A DNA stretch of 64,000 nt from Chitinilyticum aquatile DSM 21506 (GTDB taxonomy: Bacteria; Pseudomonadota; Gammaproteobacteria; Burkholderiales; Chitinibacteraceae): positions 186,001 to 250,000 of the forward strand of contig NZ_AUMS01000004.1 in the NCBI RefSeq assembly GCF_000430805.1. The letters run 5' to 3'. The notes beneath the pieces are model-generated. The model made no database searches and was not told the origin of the DNA. It saw only the letters and a list, made by a program, of their open reading frames with translations. The position numbers were made by a program, and so were the translations under genes. Shown here piece by piece: positions 25,363-36,099 of the stretch. Within the stretch, counting starts at the first letter, position 1. The number at the start of each line of letters is the position of its first letter.

Positions 25363-26988
25363 ATGAAGCTCTCGGTTGCCAATCGCCTTTTTCTGGGCTT
25401 TCTCAGCATCCTGCTGCTGATCGTGCTCAACAACGTGTACGTGTTCACGCTGTTCGGCAAGATGGGGCGGGACATCGATGAAATCGTCGAAGGCAATTCG
25501 GCGCAGCTGCTGGCGGGCGCGGAGCTGATGAACGAAGTTCAGGGCATCCGCATGCTCACCCGGCAGATCATCCTCGACAACTCGCCGGACGATGCCGCCA
25601 AAACTTCCGAGCAGTTCACCACCGCGCGCACGAATCTGGGCCAGCAGCTTGCCTCGCTGGAAAAACTGCTGACCGACCCCCGCTGGCCGGCCAGCGCCGA
25701 GGAAAGCAAGCTGCTGCAGGAAATCCGGGCGATGCTGCCGGAAGTGCTCGACAACACGCAGAAGACCTTCGACCTCGTCAAACAGGGCGACCGCGCCGGC
25801 GCGATCAGCAACAACAAGGGCGTGCTCGGCAAATTCAACACCCGGGTCACCGAGCTGGTGCAGCTGCAGAAGAAACTGAGCGACGCCAAAGCGACTGAAA
25901 ATCACCAAGCCAGGGTATCTGCCCAGCACTGGCTGATGGGCCTGACCATTGCCGTGCTGCTGGCCTGCCTGACGCTGGCCTGGCTGATCAGCCGCAGCAT
26001 CACACAGCCGCTGAACCAGCTGCAGCGTTTCATCGGCGGCCTGAGCGAGCATTACGACTTTACCCAGCGCATCCCGGTGACCCGGCACGATGAAATCGGC
26101 CTGTCGCTGCAATCACTCAACAGCCTGCTCGATACGCTGCAGGCCAGCCTGCGGCAGCTCGGGCAAATCGGCCGTACCGTGACCGCAACGGCCGGCAGCC
26201 TGTCGACGGCCAGCAGCGAACTGTCCGGCACCTCGCAGCAGGTCAGCAGCGCCGCATCCAGCATGGCTGCGGGCGTCGAGGAAGTCACCGTCAGCATCAA
26301 CCATGTCGCCGACCGCGCGCAGGAATGCGACAGCACCGCGCGCGACGCCGGCAAGATGGCCAGCAGCGGCGGCGAAGTCATTGAAAGTACCATCCGGGGC
26401 ATCAACCGCATTGCCGAGGATGTCCGCGCCTCGGCCAGCCAGATCGAAACGCTGAAGGAACGCACCGCCAGCATCAGTACGGTGGTGAATGTCATCAAGG
26501 AAATTGCCGACCAGACCAATCTGCTGGCTCTCAACGCAGCCATCGAGGCGGCACGCGCTGGCGAACAGGGACGCGGCTTTGCCGTCGTGGCCGACGAAGT
26601 GCGCAAGCTGGCCGAACGCACCGGCAGCTCGACGCGGGAAATCACCAGCACCATCAGCGCCATCCAGAACGAAGCCAACACCACCGTCGAGGCCATGCAG
26701 CTGGCGGTCGAGCAGGTGAATCAAGGCGTGCAGCAGGCGCAGCAGGCCAGCGACGCCATTCACCACATCCGCCAGAACGCCGACCGCGTGGTCGAACAGG
26801 TCAGCGAAATCACCAATTCGATGCGCGAGCAGAGTGCCGCCAGTTCGATGATGGCGCAGCAGGTCGAACGCGTGGCACAGATGTCGGAAGAAAGCAGTGC
26901 GCTTGCACGCAACACCGCCAGCGAGGGAACACACCTGCGGCAGCTGAGCCAGGAACTCGACGCCGCCATTTCCCGCTACAAGGTCTGA
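25363..26988 (+). CDS. Methyl-accepting chemotaxis protein (four-helix-bundle sensor)
   Basis: 541 aa. Membrane helix 1 (about 8-30), a periplasmic helical domain of about 150 residues (4HB_MCP type, [20 protein letters not shown]), membrane helix 2 (about 190-208), HAMP (210-262) and a long signalling coiled coil. The hairpin tip [20 protein letters not shown], then [20 protein letters not shown], is diagnostic (from about residue 381). GGAGAAGAAC precedes the ATG. It would report an unknown ligand to CheA. Followed by a second receptor, but with 217 bp between them. Confidence 0.95.
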   Translation: MKLSVANRLFLGFLSILLLIVLNNVYVFTLFGKMGRDIDEIVEGNSAQLLAGAELMNEVQGIRMLTRQIILDNSPDDAAKTSEQFTTARTNLGQQLASLEKLLTDPRWPASAEESKLLQEIRAMLPEVLDNTQKTFDLVKQGDRAGAISNNKGVLGKFNTRVTELVQLQKKLSDAKATENHQARVSAQHWLMGLTIAVLLACLTLAWLISRSITQPLNQLQRFIGGLSEHYDFTQRIPVTRHDEIGLSLQSLNSLLDTLQASLRQLGQIGRTVTATAGSLSTASSELSGTSQQVSSAASSMAAGVEEVTVSINHVADRAQECDSTARDAGKMASSGGEVIESTIRGINRIAEDVRASASQIETLKERTASISTVVNVIKEIADQTNLLALNAAIEAARAGEQGRGFAVVADEVRKLAERTGSSTREITSTISAIQNEANTTVEAMQLAVEQVNQGVQQAQQASDAIHHIRQNADRVVEQVSEITNSMREQSAASSMMAQQVERVAQMSEESSALARNTASEGTHLRQLSQELDAAISRYKV

Positions 26989-27011
26989 GGCGGCAGCCCG
27001 CTCACGTCCCG

Positions 27012-27038
27012 CCCCCAGGCAGATATTGACTGCCTGGG
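27012..27038 (+). terminator. Hairpin after the first chemoreceptor gene
   Basis: CCAGGCAG ATATTGA CTGCCTGG, 8-bp perfect arms, followed by a G run and not by T residues, so it may stabilise the 3' end of the message more than end transcription. The next 160 bp up to the second receptor are AT-rich. Confidence 0.45.
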
Positions 27039-27206
27039 AGGGGGGTGTAAGGACCGCCATGCTGGCCACCGCTTACCGTTGGCTCCCGATTCAATCGTAT
27101 CGACATAAGCAGCATAAAACTGACACAGATCCAAAGAAGCATTCAGAATTTGCGCTAGATCAATATAAGATCTCCCTAATAAATAGACCTACAAAGGGAG
27201 AACAGG

Positions 27207-28826
27207 ATGTCGGTACGCAATCGTTTGCTCGGGTTGATTGCCCTGGCGCTCATCGGAGTGAGCATCGTCGCCCTCGTTGGCTGTCTGATGCTGCGCGCCC
27301 AGATGCAGACCGACCGCGAGGACAAGCTGCGCAATCTGGTCGAAGTCGCGGTTCAGCTGGCCGCGCAGGCCCATACCCGCGAACAGGCCGGGCAATTGAG
27401 CCGCGAAGCGGCACAAGCCGAGGCCAAGGCCGCGATCAAGGCGCTGCGCTACAACGGCAGCGAATATTTCTGGATCAACGACATGCAGCCGCGCATGGTC
27501 ATGCATGCCATCAAACCCGAGCTGGATGGCAAGGACCTTTCTGCCATCAAGGACCCCGATGGCAAGCTGCTGTTTAACGATATGGTGGCTGTCGTTACGC
27601 AGCAGGGTAAAGGCTTTGTCGCCTATCAGTGGCCAAAACCGGGCAGCGACCAGCCGCAACCCAAGCTCTCCCACGTCCAGGGCTTCGCCCCCTGGGGCTG
27701 GGTGATCGGTACCGGCGTCTATGTTTCCGACATTCAGGCACAATTCTGGCAGACCCTGATCAAGGAACTGCTGATTGTTGCCGTAATCACCACCATCCTG
27801 GTCAGCATCGCGCTGCTGATTACCCGCTCGCTCTATCGCCAGCTGGGCGGTGAACCGGCTCTTGCCGCCGGCGCCATGCGCGCGATTGCCAATGGTGACC
27901 TGCAAAGCCCCATTCCGGTTGCCCGCCATTACGATGGCAGTCTGATGCACGATCTGGCGCGGATGCAGTCCTCATTGCGCACGCTGGTCAGCGAACTGGG
28001 GGGCGTGGCAGGCGGGGTCAACCGCATGAGCCAGCAGCTGGCCAGTGATGCCGAACAGGTCGAATCCGGCTCCTTCCGCCAGCATGAGGCCGCCGCGGCC
28101 ATGGCTGCCGCCATCACCGAGCTGACCGAAAGCGTGCATCAGATAGCCGCAAGTGCCGAATCGGCCAACGTGCACTCACGCCAGTCCGCCGAGCAATCAC
28201 GGGCAGGGCGGACCCTGCTGGGCAAAGCCGTTCTGGAAATGGAAGAAATCAACGTCTCGGTTGCAGATACATCTACCGTCATCAACAGCCTGGTCAACAA
28301 AACCGCCAGCATTTCCAGCATCATGCAGACCATCAAGGATGTGGCAGACCAGACCAATCTGCTCGCATTGAATGCCGCGATTGAAGCGGCACGTGCCGGC
28401 GAACAGGGGCGCGGCTTTGCCGTAGTGGCCGACGAGGTGCGCAAGCTGGCCGAACGCACGACACGGGCTACGGCAGAAATCGCCGGCATGATTGGCCAGA
28501 TTCAGCAGGAGTCCGATGCGTCGATGAACCACATGCAGACAGCCGTCAGCCGCGTCGGGCAAGGGGTTACTCTTACCCGCGATGGTGGTCAGGCTGTTGA
28601 AGGCATCGAACAGTCGGCACAACAATCCATGGCCATGATCGAAAGCATTGCCTCGGCACTGCACGAGCAATCACAGGCCAACCAGATGGTCACCGAGCAG
28701 GTAGACCGTATCTCGGCGGCCTCGGAAAGCAATGCGGCAGCAGCAGCCAATGCCAAACAGCTCAGCCAGCAGCTGCGCGGCCAGACTGACCGCCTGCAGG
28801 CGCTGATCAGCCAGTTCCGCGCCTAA
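27207..28826 (+). CDS. Methyl-accepting chemotaxis protein with single Cache sensor
   Basis: 539 aa. Between two membrane helices (about 10-32 and 188-210) lies an sCache_2 domain: [39 protein letters not shown] and then [16 protein letters not shown], the form that often binds small organic acids. A HAMP-like linker and the signalling hairpin follow ([20 protein letters not shown]). AAGGGAGAA lies before the ATG at 27207. The stop overlaps the convergent DUF1810 gene by 4 bp. The ligand is not predictable from sequence alone. Confidence 0.95.
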   Translation: MSVRNRLLGLIALALIGVSIVALVGCLMLRAQMQTDREDKLRNLVEVAVQLAAQAHTREQAGQLSREAAQAEAKAAIKALRYNGSEYFWINDMQPRMVMHAIKPELDGKDLSAIKDPDGKLLFNDMVAVVTQQGKGFVAYQWPKPGSDQPQPKLSHVQGFAPWGWVIGTGVYVSDIQAQFWQTLIKELLIVAVITTILVSIALLITRSLYRQLGGEPALAAGAMRAIANGDLQSPIPVARHYDGSLMHDLARMQSSLRTLVSELGGVAGGVNRMSQQLASDAEQVESGSFRQHEAAAAMAAAITELTESVHQIAASAESANVHSRQSAEQSRAGRTLLGKAVLEMEEINVSVADTSTVINSLVNKTASISSIMQTIKDVADQTNLLALNAAIEAARAGEQGRGFAVVADEVRKLAERTTRATAEIAGMIGQIQQESDASMNHMQTAVSRVGQGVTLTRDGGQAVEGIEQSAQQSMAMIESIASALHEQSQANQMVTEQVDRISAASESNAAAAANAKQLSQQLRGQTDRLQALISQFRA

Positions 28827-29242
28827 GCCAGCAGCGCCAGCGTGCGCGCATCGGGGCAGGCCCGGCAATGCTGCAGAGCCTGCCCGAACACCGAGCCGGG
28901 CGGGCTGATCGCTGCAAACAGCGTCATCGAGGAGACGAATTTCAGGTCGTCCGGCCTGCCAAACAACTGCAGCAGATCCGGCGCGGGCAGCGCCAGCACC
29001 CCGGCAGTACATTCCAGCAAGCGCGTACCCAGCAGGGGATGCGCCAGAAAGGCCTGCGCCTCCTCCCGCCCCGAAAGTGCATAAAAGCGCGCCGTTTCGC
29101 TTCGGCCCAGGCCAACCAGCTGTGGAAATACGAACCACATCCAGTGCGTACGTTTCCTGCCCGCGCGCAGTTCGGCCAGTGCGCCGGCGTAGCAGTATTC
29201 CTGGGCGGTAATGAAACGCTGGAGGTCGAAAGGATCATTCAT
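28823..29242 (-). CDS. DUF1810 protein
   Basis: 139 aa. The opening [20 protein letters not shown], then [20 protein letters not shown] and [16 protein letters not shown], is the classic DUF1810 (YfjF-like) pattern, an all-helical calpastatin-like fold. Soluble, about 140 aa as usual for the family. Function unknown. It overlaps the end of the chemoreceptor gene by 4 bp on the opposite strand. Confidence 0.93.
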   Translation of the reverse strand: MNDPFDLQRFITAQEYCYAGALAELRAGRKRTHWMWFVFPQLVGLGRSETARFYALSGREEAQAFLAHPLLGTRLLECTAGVLALPAPDLLQLFGRPDDLKFVSSMTLFAAISPPGSVFGQALQHCRACPDARTLALLA

Positions 29243-29392
29243 GATGCCGGCTGATTTGACAGGACCAGTTCAGTCTAGCCGGCTAAGGCGTGCTGCCTCA
29301 ATGCGGAAAACCATGCGGAACAGCAAGCCGCGCCAAGTCGGCCAACTGCAGTGGCTGCACAATGGCTGGCATCCCGTACCCGCACGACCACC

Positions 29393-29938
29393 ATGCTCAA
29401 GCTCGAATCAATCACCCCGGCCGGCCTGCACCCGCAACTGCTCGCCGGTTTTGTCCGCCACCAGCCGGTGACTGAGGCCTGGCGCGGCGAGCATGCGGAC
29501 TGGCGGCTGCAGCCCGCGACGTTTACCGAAGAGTGGGATGACGCCACACTGGCCGACATCGTCGCGTCCGATTTCCGCCCCTGCCTGGAAGGCGATGGCG
29601 CAGTATGGCTGCTGCGGGATGAAGGCGGCGTGCAGGCCTTCGCGGCGCTATGCCGTCCGCGCTTCGGCAGCCGGCAGCAGTATGTGCAGCTGATGCAGCT
29701 GCATGTCAGCCAGCCCTGGCGCGGGCAGGGGCTGGGGCGGCGCCTGCTGGCGGCGGCGGTCGACCAGGCGCGCGAATGGGGCGCCAGCCATCTCTACGCC
29801 TCGGCACACTCGTCGCGCGAATCGGCCGCCTTCTACTTTGCGACCGGCTGGGTACCCGCCGCCGAGCCGCGCACCGATCAGGTCGAGAAGGAGCCCTGCG
29901 ACCTGCAGCTGGAATACGCGCTGCCACAACAATACTAG
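29393..29938 (+). CDS. GNAT-family N-acetyltransferase
   Basis: 181 aa. The acetyl-CoA binding motif is QLMQLHVSQPWRGQGLGRRL, followed by LLAAAVDQAREWGASHLYAS and the C-terminal ESAAFYFATGW. Start: ATG 29393, which gives MLKLESITPAGLHPQLLAG; upstream codons in the same frame are open but do not look like protein. No strong ribosome site. The substrate is unknown. Its stop is 2 bp from a Family 2 repeat that spans the gap to the convergent mgtC gene. Confidence 0.85.
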   Translation: MLKLESITPAGLHPQLLAGFVRHQPVTEAWRGEHADWRLQPATFTEEWDDATLADIVASDFRPCLEGDGAVWLLRDEGGVQAFAALCRPRFGSRQQYVQLMQLHVSQPWRGQGLGRRLLAAAVDQAREWGASHLYASAHSSRESAAFYFATGWVPAAEPRTDQVEKEPCDLQLEYALPQQY

Positions 29939-29940
29939 CT

Positions 29941-29990
29941 ATGGTATGACAACACGGCCATTCACCATAAATGGCTGTGTGGCTATACCC
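29941..29990. repeat. Family 2 palindromic repeat (TATACCC type), copy c
   Basis: Left arm GGTATGACAACACGGCCATT; right arm AATGGCTGTGTGGCTATACC, paired with a few G-T and mismatched positions around CACCAT. It fills the whole gap between the convergent GNAT and mgtC genes; the final C is the first base of the mgtC stop codon. Confidence 0.8.
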
Positions 29991-30706
29991 TACTCTTCCG
30001 TACTCGGGTTCCAGTATGCCTGGCTGACCAGCGCGGAGCCGCCGAGGCGCTGTACCAGCGCATCCAGCTCCGGTCCTTCGACCGAGGTGGCGGCCAGCGT
30101 GGCTTCGATTTCCACCTCGTGCTCGCCGTAGGGGCGGATGTCGAGATCGGCAGCGGGGTAGTTGCTGGCGTCGAGTTCGGCTTCCAGCAACGCGCGGGCG
30201 GTTTTCTGGTGCTCGCGCGGCACGATCAGGTGCACGGTGTTGGTGACTTCGACAGCGGCGCTGTCGAGCGGCTCGCGGTTCATGCGGTTGACGATGGGGC
30301 GCAGCAGCGTGTTGGCCGCCAGCACGAACAGCGTCGCCAGCAGAGCCTCGACGATCAGATCGGAACCGGCCGCCGCGCCGACCGCCGCCGAGCCCCACAG
30401 CGTGGCGGCGGTGTTCAGCCCGCGCACATTGCCCTCGCCGCGCATGATCACGCCGGCGCCAAGAAAGCCGACGCCGGACACCACATAGGCAATCACGCGG
30501 ATCGCGCCGTCGCCGCCGCCCAGGCGGTTGGCAATGTCGACAAACACCGCCGCGCCGACGGCAACGAGCACATTGGTGCGCAGGCCGGCGGTGCGCTGGC
30601 GGTATTGCCGCTCGTAGCCGATCAGCCCGCCCAGCACGAAGGCCGTGCTGAGGCTGAAGAGCGTATCGAGCAGCGAAATGAGACTGATGTTCTGGATAGC
30701 CTGCAT
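29990..30706 (-). CDS. MgtC/SapB-family membrane protein
   Basis: 238 aa. Five membrane helices in the first 140 residues, with the hallmark GGLIGYERQYRQRTAGLRTN, then VGFLGAGVIMRGEGNVRGLN and TLWGSAAVGAAAG. A C-terminal ACT-like soluble domain (about 150-238) ends in VSQAYWNPSTEE. MgtC proteins help growth at low magnesium, in part by acting on F-type ATP synthase. No magnesium-sensing leader is visible: only 60 bp separate it from speG upstream on the same strand. This suggests cotranscription. Confidence 0.92.
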   Translation of the reverse strand: MQAIQNISLISLLDTLFSLSTAFVLGGLIGYERQYRQRTAGLRTNVLVAVGAAVFVDIANRLGGGDGAIRVIAYVVSGVGFLGAGVIMRGEGNVRGLNTAATLWGSAAVGAAAGSDLIVEALLATLFVLAANTLLRPIVNRMNREPLDSAAVEVTNTVHLIVPREHQKTARALLEAELDASNYPAADLDIRPYGEHEVEIEATLAATSVEGPELDALVQRLGGSALVSQAYWNPSTEE

Positions 30707-30766
30707 GGTGTTCTCCCTGTGTGCCGGGCCTTATGCGGCCGGTCTGTTGTCATGGGGCAAAGCGTT

Positions 30767-31294
30767 TCAGCCGGCCTTGCGTCGTGCCAGGTAATCGGGC
30801 TGGAAGATGCACATGCGGATCACGTCACGGTATTCGCCGTTGACGAAAAACTCGTGCCGCAGGATGCCTTCCTCCTGGAAACCCAGCTTCTTGTAGATGT
30901 GGATGGCCGGGGCATTCTCGCAATCGACGATCAGCGACAGCTTGTAGAGGTTGAGCGTGGTGAAGGCGTAATCCTGCGCCAGCGCGGTGGCGATCGAGGC
31001 ATAGCCCTTGCCCTGGAATTCCGGCGCGATGATGATCTGGAACTCGGCGCGGCGGTGGATGTGGTTGATCTCCACCAGCTCGACCAGCCCCGCGCGCTGG
31101 TGCTCGCATTCGAGCACGAAGCGGCGCTCGCTCTGATCGTGGATGTGCTTGTCGTAGAGATCGCACAGCTCGACAAAGGCTTCGTAGGGCTCTTCGAACC
31201 AGTAGTGCATCACCGATTCGTTGTTGTCGAGCTCGTGGACAAAACGCAGGTCCTCGCGCTCCAGCGGGCGCAGTTTCAATGGGCTGTGTGTCAT
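30767..31294 (-). CDS. speG: Spermidine N1-acetyltransferase
   Basis: 175 aa. Very close in wording to E. coli Spe[61 protein letters not shown] and [20 protein letters not shown]. It acetylates spermidine and spermine with acetyl-CoA to lower toxic polyamine levels. The dodecamer's allosteric spermine site residues (EEPYE region) are kept. It precedes mgtC on the same strand; polyamines and Mg are both nucleic-acid counter-ions, so a shared unit makes sense, though this is inference. Confidence 0.96.
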   Translation of the reverse strand: MTHSPLKLRPLEREDLRFVHELDNNESVMHYWFEEPYEAFVELCDLYDKHIHDQSERRFVLECEHQRAGLVELVEINHIHRRAEFQIIIAPEFQGKGYASIATALAQDYAFTTLNLYKLSLIVDCENAPAIHIYKKLGFQEEGILRHEFFVNGEYRDVIRMCIFQPDYLARRKAG

Positions 31295-31313
31295 GGTTCT
31301 ACTCCGGTAATGC

Positions 31314-31360
31314 GGCTCCGCCAGCGGCGGAGGCGATGCCTGAGGGACTGCCGCGGCAGC
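31314..31360 (-). terminator. Hairpins between the SRPBCC gene and speG
   Basis: CTCCGCC-agc-GGCGGAG and, 20 bp away, the palindrome CTGCCGCGGCAG. They follow the stop of the SRPBCC gene on its strand. There is no T run, so terminator function is uncertain. Confidence 0.3.
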
Positions 31361-31385
31361 AGCGCGGTTCCCGCGGCGTGACTTA

Positions 31386-31967
31386 TTACCGCGCCGCCTG
31401 CGCCTCGGCCTTCAGGCTGGCTGCACGCTGTGCGCGCCGCAGCATTTCCAACTGTAGCCCTTCCAGCTGCGAACGCACCTGCTCGCGCACCGCCGCACTG
31501 CCCAGGCTCGCCAGCAGCGCATTAGTCGGCTGCCAGACCGCGCGGAATTCGATGGCCGTGGCGTCATCCAGCTGCTGCAGCCGCGTGGTGCTCTGGTAAT
31601 CGCCGTTGCTGGTATCCAGCGCGCGGCTGACAATCTCGTCGGGCGCGCGCAGCTCGATCAGGTGGCGCGAATCGATGGTCAGGCTGATCACGCCATACTG
31701 ATAGCTGCCCTGCTGGCTGACCCGCAGCGTGCGGCCCTCGCGCCCGGTGATGCGGCTCATGCGCATGCCCGGCACGAATTCGCTCATGCGCTCGTAATCG
31801 GTCAGCACCTCGAAGGCCAGCGCCCGGCTTACCGGCGGCGTGTAGCGCGCGCTCACGACAATCACGCCCTTGTCCTGGCTGGCCTCGACGTGCACCCGCG
31901 AAGGCACGGCTTCGGCTCCCAGCAAGGGCCCGGCCAGCAGCAAGAGCAGGAAAAGCCCGAAACGCAT
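31386..31967 (-). CDS. Secreted SRPBCC (START-like) domain protein
   Basis: 193 aa with signal peptide ([20 protein letters not shown]). Residues about 35-165 are a START/SRPBCC domain: [35 protein letters not shown] and [20 protein letters not shown] are the usual blocks ('[13 protein letters not shown]'). It ends in a basic, Arg-rich helical tail. Such periplasmic members may bind a lipid or other hydrophobic ligand. The ATG at 31967 is set by the signal peptide. No partner is obvious; it is divergent from the DUF2314 gene. Confidence 0.82.
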   Translation of the reverse strand: MRFGLFLLLLLAGPLLGAEAVPSRVHVEASQDKGVIVVSARYTPPVSRALAFEVLTDYERMSEFVPGMRMSRITGREGRTLRVSQQGSYQYGVISLTIDSRHLIELRAPDEIVSRALDTSNGDYQSTTRLQQLDDATAIEFRAVWQPTNALLASLGSAAVREQVRSQLEGLQLEMLRRAQRAASLKAEAQAAR

Positions 31968-32181
31968 CGTGTTCTCCGCATGATATCGCCCCATGCTAAG
32001 CGGCAGGGCGTGACAGAACGATGACGGCAAGGCGGGGTGTGGCTCATTGGCTATTTTTCCCGGCAAGCATCTGGCGCACCAATGACAGACAACACCTCCT
32101 GCCAGTCCTTCCTGTTTTCCCCGCCTTGCCTGTTAGAATCTGCTTTTCTGACAAAAACCTTTCTAACAACAGGTTCGTTCC

Positions 32182-33537
32182 ATGACACACCGCCTGATTT
32201 CCTGCCTTGCCCTGCTCGTTCTCTGCCTGCCGGGCGGGCAGGCCTTTGCGGCACTGGCCGCTCGTACGCCGGCTGGCGATCCGATGGCGGAAACCATCCG
32301 CTTCCAGTTTGCCGTGTATTACGCGCCGGCACCGGCCAGACCGCCGCTGGCCGCCCTGCAGCAGCTGGCGCCGCGCATCGACAGGAACTTGCAGATCGTC
32401 CCGGCGCTGGACAAGGCGCCGGCGAGCCCGCAGGTGCGGGCGCGGCTGGAGAAGGATGCGCGGCAGAACTACCGTCCGCCCGGCCCGGAGATGCTGCAGT
32501 ACTTCGGCCAGAGCCTCTCGAAAGCGCAGGCACAGGCCCTGCAGGGCCCGGCGCAGGCGCTGATTCTGGATTTCTCGCACGGCAAGGCACAGGTGTGGAG
32601 CGGGCTGCGCAATGCCAATCTGCTGGTCGAACAGATCGCGCGCGAAACCGGCGGGCTGGTCTGGGACGAGGAAACCCGCGAAATCTACACCCCCGATGCC
32701 TGGCATGCGAAGCGGCTGGCCCGCTGGAGCGAGCCGGTGCCGGATGTCGCCACGCAGACGGTGATCCACGCCTACCGGGATACCGAGCTGGTGCGTGCCA
32801 TCACTCTGGGCATGAGCAAGACGGGACTGCCGGATGTGGTGATGGAAGACCTCGGCTGGGCGCAGAATGACAGTGCCGGCCTGCTGATCAACCTTGTCTG
32901 CCAGACCATGGCCGAGGGCGCGGTGGTTGGCAAAAATGGCCAGCTTGATCTCGACATCAGGGCAATCCGCAGCAAGAGCAGGCGCGAAGCCGCACTGGCC
33001 GCACAGGGCAAGAAGGGCGAGTCCCTTGCGCGGCTGACCCTGCTGAAGGCTGCGCCGGCCGAGGGTGACCCGGACAATCGCCTGCTGCAGATCAGTGCCG
33101 CGCGTTATGCCGGCCCCGATACCCAGGCGCGGCAGGAAAAGATGCTGTCCGCCCTGTTCGGCTCGGAAGATTCGGTCAGCTACATCAAGCACAACGCCGC
33201 GCTGAAGGCGGCCAGTGCCAAAGCGCGGGCCGAACTCCCGGCGCTGCAGCGTGCCTTTGCTGCCGGGCTGAAGCCGGGCGAATTCATCCTGCTGAAGGCG
33301 CCGTTTGCCACCCCCGATGGTGGGCGCGAGTGGATGTGGGTCGAGGTGACGAGCTGGCAGGGCAAGACCATCAAGGGTGTGCTGAACAACGAGCCGGTGC
33401 ATGTGCCGGAGCTGCAGAGCGGCCAGATGGTCACCATCCGGCAGGATGAGGTCTTCGATTACCTGCGTCAGCTGCCCGATGGCACGCGCACCGGCAACAC
33501 GACCAGCAAGATCATCGAGCAGATGCAGGCACGCTGA
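32182..33537 (+). CDS. Secreted protein with C-terminal DUF2314 domain
   Basis: 451 aa with signal peptide (MTHRLISCLALLVLCLPGGQ AFAA). The central part (about 40-330) is not recognised, though AQALILDFSHGKAQVWSGLR and TGGLVWDEETREIYTPDAWH look like a DUF4026/DUF2314-associated fold. The C-terminal 100 residues are DUF2314: ELPALQRAFAAGLKPGEFIL, REWMWVEVTSWQGKTIKGVL and then GQMVTIRQDEVFDYL. This domain is frequent near toxin-immunity loci but has no proven role. Periplasmic by its signal. Confidence 0.8.
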   Translation: MTHRLISCLALLVLCLPGGQAFAALAARTPAGDPMAETIRFQFAVYYAPAPARPPLAALQQLAPRIDRNLQIVPALDKAPASPQVRARLEKDARQNYRPPGPEMLQYFGQSLSKAQAQALQGPAQALILDFSHGKAQVWSGLRNANLLVEQIARETGGLVWDEETREIYTPDAWHAKRLARWSEPVPDVATQTVIHAYRDTELVRAITLGMSKTGLPDVVMEDLGWAQNDSAGLLINLVCQTMAEGAVVGKNGQLDLDIRAIRSKSRREAALAAQGKKGESLARLTLLKAAPAEGDPDNRLLQISAARYAGPDTQARQEKMLSALFGSEDSVSYIKHNAALKAASAKARAELPALQRAFAAGLKPGEFILLKAPFATPDGGREWMWVEVTSWQGKTIKGVLNNEPVHVPELQSGQMVTIRQDEVFDYLRQLPDGTRTGNTTSKIIEQMQAR

Positions 33538-33553
33538 GGGCAGTCAACATACA

Positions 33554-33607
33554 TTACTACCCATGCTGCCACAGCCATTTGAAAATAATGGCTGCATGGC
33601 AATACCC
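33554..33607. repeat. Family 2 palindromic repeat (TATACCC type), copy d
   Basis: GCTGCCACAGCCATT on the left pairs with AATGGCTGCATGGCA on the right, ending AATACCC. It sits between the stops of the convergent DUF2314 and AraC genes. Confidence 0.75.
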
Positions 33608-33614
33608 AAAAGCA

Positions 33615-34484
33615 TCAAAGCCGGTTTTTCATTTCCAGTTGCACCTGCCCGGGTGAAACGCCGTAGTGGCGGGCAAAGCGCCGGCAGAAACTGGCCACCT
33701 CCTGGTAGCCGGTGGCTTCGGCCACCTGCGCCACATTGCCCTGCCCGGCCAGCAGCAGTTCGCGCGCCCGCGCCATGCGCTCGTTGATGATGAGCTGCTG
33801 CGGCGTGGCGTGATAGTGCCGCTGGCACAGCCGCGCCAGCGTGGCGATGCTGATGCCGAGGCGGTCGGCCAGCCCGGCCACGCTCCAGTCGCGATCCGGT
33901 GCGGCGTGAATGTCGGCCAGCAGGCTGCGCAGCGCCTGCTGCAGGCCGGCGGTACGGCTGTCGTGCAGCGGTGCCAGTTCGCGCTGCAGCAGGTCAAGCA
34001 TCAGGTGGACCGCGCTGCCGGTCAGCCCGCCGCGCGGCAGATTCGCTTCGTGGTGCAGCGTGGCCACCGCATGATAGAGGCTTTCAGCGCCCGTACTGTC
34101 GAGCAGGCGCGTTGCCGGGCCGGCGAGGAAATCCCATTCCTCGCGGTCTTCCAGCAGAAACCAGCACAGCCGCCATGACTCGCCGGCAAAGCAGAAACCG
34201 CGCCGCCCGCGCGCCGGCAGCACGGCAATCCGGCCCGGTGCCAGCGGCAGCCGCGCCTCGCCATCGATCACCTCGCCCGCGCCTTCCAGCGCGAAAAGCA
34301 GCACATGAAAGGGTGCCTCGATACGCTCGACATGATGCTGCCTGCGCAGTGTGGATACCCCGGCCATCAGCACGCCACGCTCGCGCAGCGCCTGCACATA
34401 CTGGTGGTAGAACACCCGCCCGCCCACGCTGCGCTGCTCGGATTCGGGCGCGACGTCGAAATACTCGTAATAGATGGTGGCCAT
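33615..34484 (-). CDS. AraC-family transcriptional regulator
   Basis: 289 aa. The N-terminal half (about 25-150) is an AraC-type cupin sensor (HHVERIEAPFHVLLFALEGA, GEARLPLAPGRIAVLPA). The C-terminal 100 residues hold two helix-turn-helix units: VAGLADRLGISIATLARLCQ and VAQVAEATGYQEVASFCRRF. It is divergent from the GH16 gene with 142 bp between the starts, so it likely controls that enzyme, with a sugar released from the polymer as effector. This regulatory link is inferred from position. Confidence 0.9.
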   Translation of the reverse strand: MATIYYEYFDVAPESEQRSVGGRVFYHQYVQALRERGVLMAGVSTLRRQHHVERIEAPFHVLLFALEGAGEVIDGEARLPLAPGRIAVLPARGRRGFCFAGESWRLCWFLLEDREEWDFLAGPATRLLDSTGAESLYHAVATLHHEANLPRGGLTGSAVHLMLDLLQRELAPLHDSRTAGLQQALRSLLADIHAAPDRDWSVAGLADRLGISIATLARLCQRHYHATPQQLIINERMARARELLLAGQGNVAQVAEATGYQEVASFCRRFARHYGVSPGQVQLEMKNRL

Positions 34485-34568
34485 GCCGGATTTGCCGAGT
34501 CGTGACGAATTTGAACAAGATTAGCAGCAAATTGCGACATTTACCCCACGCTGTCAATGGCTTAGCGT

Positions 34569-34602
34569 TGCATGCACACGGCATGACACAAGGCCGTGCA
34601 CA
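34569..34602 (+). promoter_or_regulatory. Inverted repeat in the GH16 leader
   Basis: TGCACACGGC and GCCGTGCAC around a 10-base loop, 25 bp before the GH16 ATG (ribosome site CCGGAGGA). It lies between the divergent AraC regulator and its presumed target and could be an operator or a leader hairpin. Confidence 0.35.
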
Positions 34603-34626
34603 TAAAAACATCATCCGGAGGATTCA

Positions 34627-35997
34627 ATGCAACACATGCACAAAGCAGGCCTGCTGCTCGCGCTGCCACTGGCGCTGCTGCTGGCGAACAGTCAGGCCGC
34701 CACGCTGAACTGGGCGGGCTATCAGTGGGATGTCCGCAGCGGCGGCGGCGGTCCCGGCCCGAACAACTGGGACGAGCGCAATGCCTGGGTCGATGCCGAT
34801 GGCAAGCTGCACCTGAAAATCGCCAACCGCAATGGCGTGTGGTCATCGGCGGAAATCCGCCTGCTGAACCCGGCACGCACGCATTTCGGCCTCTACCAGT
34901 TCCAGATCGAAGCCCGCCCCGAGCTCTTCGACAAGAATGTAGTGTTCGGCTTCTTCACCTATCCGAGCGCCGATGTCGGCGGCGATGCCACGCATGAAAT
35001 CGACATCGAATTCGCGCGCTGGGGTTATGACAGCGCCCCGGTCGGCAACTACACCGTCTGGCCCACTGTCAGCGGCGCGGCCAACAGCTGGCATGGTTTC
35101 GAATTCAGCGAAACCAGCGGCAAGACCACCCACCGCTTCAGCTGGCAGGCCGACCGGGTGGATTATCAGTCGCTCGCCGGGCACGTCGATGCCGGCAACA
35201 CCGGCAGGCAGCTGGCCGCCTGGCGCTTCATGCCGGCTGACCGCGCCGGCAGCAGTGCCGGCAATACGCGCTTCAGCTGTCCCGGCACCGACCCCGCACC
35301 GTGCATTTCGCAACAGCCGCAGCAGTTTCTGATCAATCTGTGGCAATTCCAGGGCAAGGCTCCGGCTGACGGCAAGGATGTCGAAATCGTCCTCGCCGGC
35401 TTCAGCTACGCACCCAACGGCAAGCTGCCGGATGGCAGCACACCAACCCCAACGGCCACACCGACCGCAGTGCCGACCCCGACCCCGACGCCAAAGCCCA
35501 CTGCCACGCCTGCTCCCACAGCCACCCCGACAGTTACGCCGACCCCCGTGCTGACACCCACGCCGGGCGCGGGCTGCTACAGCGTCTGGAGCGCCCGCTC
35601 TTACACCGGCGGCAGCAAGGTGAGCTACAACGGGCGCAATTACGAGGCAAAGTGGTGGGCCGAGGGCAATGACATGCCGGGCAGGAGCGGCGAATGGGGC
35701 GTCTGGAAGGATCTGGGCCCCTGCGGCAGCAGTACGCCAACAGCCACACCCACTCCGGCAATCACGCCCGTGCCAAGCGCAACACCGACCCCCACCCCGG
35801 TACCAACGGCAACCCCGCAGCCGACCATCACGCCGACACCGGCTGGCAGCTGCCCGGCCTGGCAGGAAGGCAGTGTCTACAGCGTGGGCAGTTGCGTCAG
35901 CTATCAGGGCAAGGTGTACCGCTGCAGCATTGCCCACACCCCGCCGGTGGGCGGCGGCTGGACGCCGCTTGTGGTGCCGGCACTCTGGCAGAACTGA
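34627..35997 (+). CDS. Secreted GH16 glycoside hydrolase with two CBM5/12 chitin-binding modules
   Basis: 456 aa. Signal peptide to about 25; GH16 catalytic domain about 26-265 with HEIDIEF (E124 nucleophile, D126, E128 acid/base, the ExDxE form); Thr-Pro linker; CBM5/12 module from C317 ([20 protein letters not shown], ending [10 protein letters not shown]); second linker; second module from C409 ([15 protein letters not shown]) to the end. The modules are of the type that bind chitin or crystalline glycans, while GH16 enzymes cleave beta-1,3/1,4-glucans, galactans or make chitin-glucan links. So it likely attacks fungal or algal wall glycans. GGAGGA precedes the ATG. Confidence 0.93.
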   Translation: MQHMHKAGLLLALPLALLLANSQAATLNWAGYQWDVRSGGGGPGPNNWDERNAWVDADGKLHLKIANRNGVWSSAEIRLLNPARTHFGLYQFQIEARPELFDKNVVFGFFTYPSADVGGDATHEIDIEFARWGYDSAPVGNYTVWPTVSGAANSWHGFEFSETSGKTTHRFSWQADRVDYQSLAGHVDAGNTGRQLAAWRFMPADRAGSSAGNTRFSCPGTDPAPCISQQPQQFLINLWQFQGKAPADGKDVEIVLAGFSYAPNGKLPDGSTPTPTATPTAVPTPTPTPKPTATPAPTATPTVTPTPVLTPTPGAGCYSVWSARSYTGGSKVSYNGRNYEAKWWAEGNDMPGRSGEWGVWKDLGPCGSSTPTATPTPAITPVPSATPTPTPVPTATPQPTITPTPAGSCPAWQEGSVYSVGSCVSYQGKVYRCSIAHTPPVGGGWTPLVVPALWQN

Positions 35998-36099
35998 CAC
36001 GCACCGTCTTTGGTGCCAGCGATTTCGGGGCGGGCTCGGCCCCGGAACAGGCCGCTCCTCTCTTCGGCCTGCAGGGCGATCACCCCTGAGCTTCCTTGT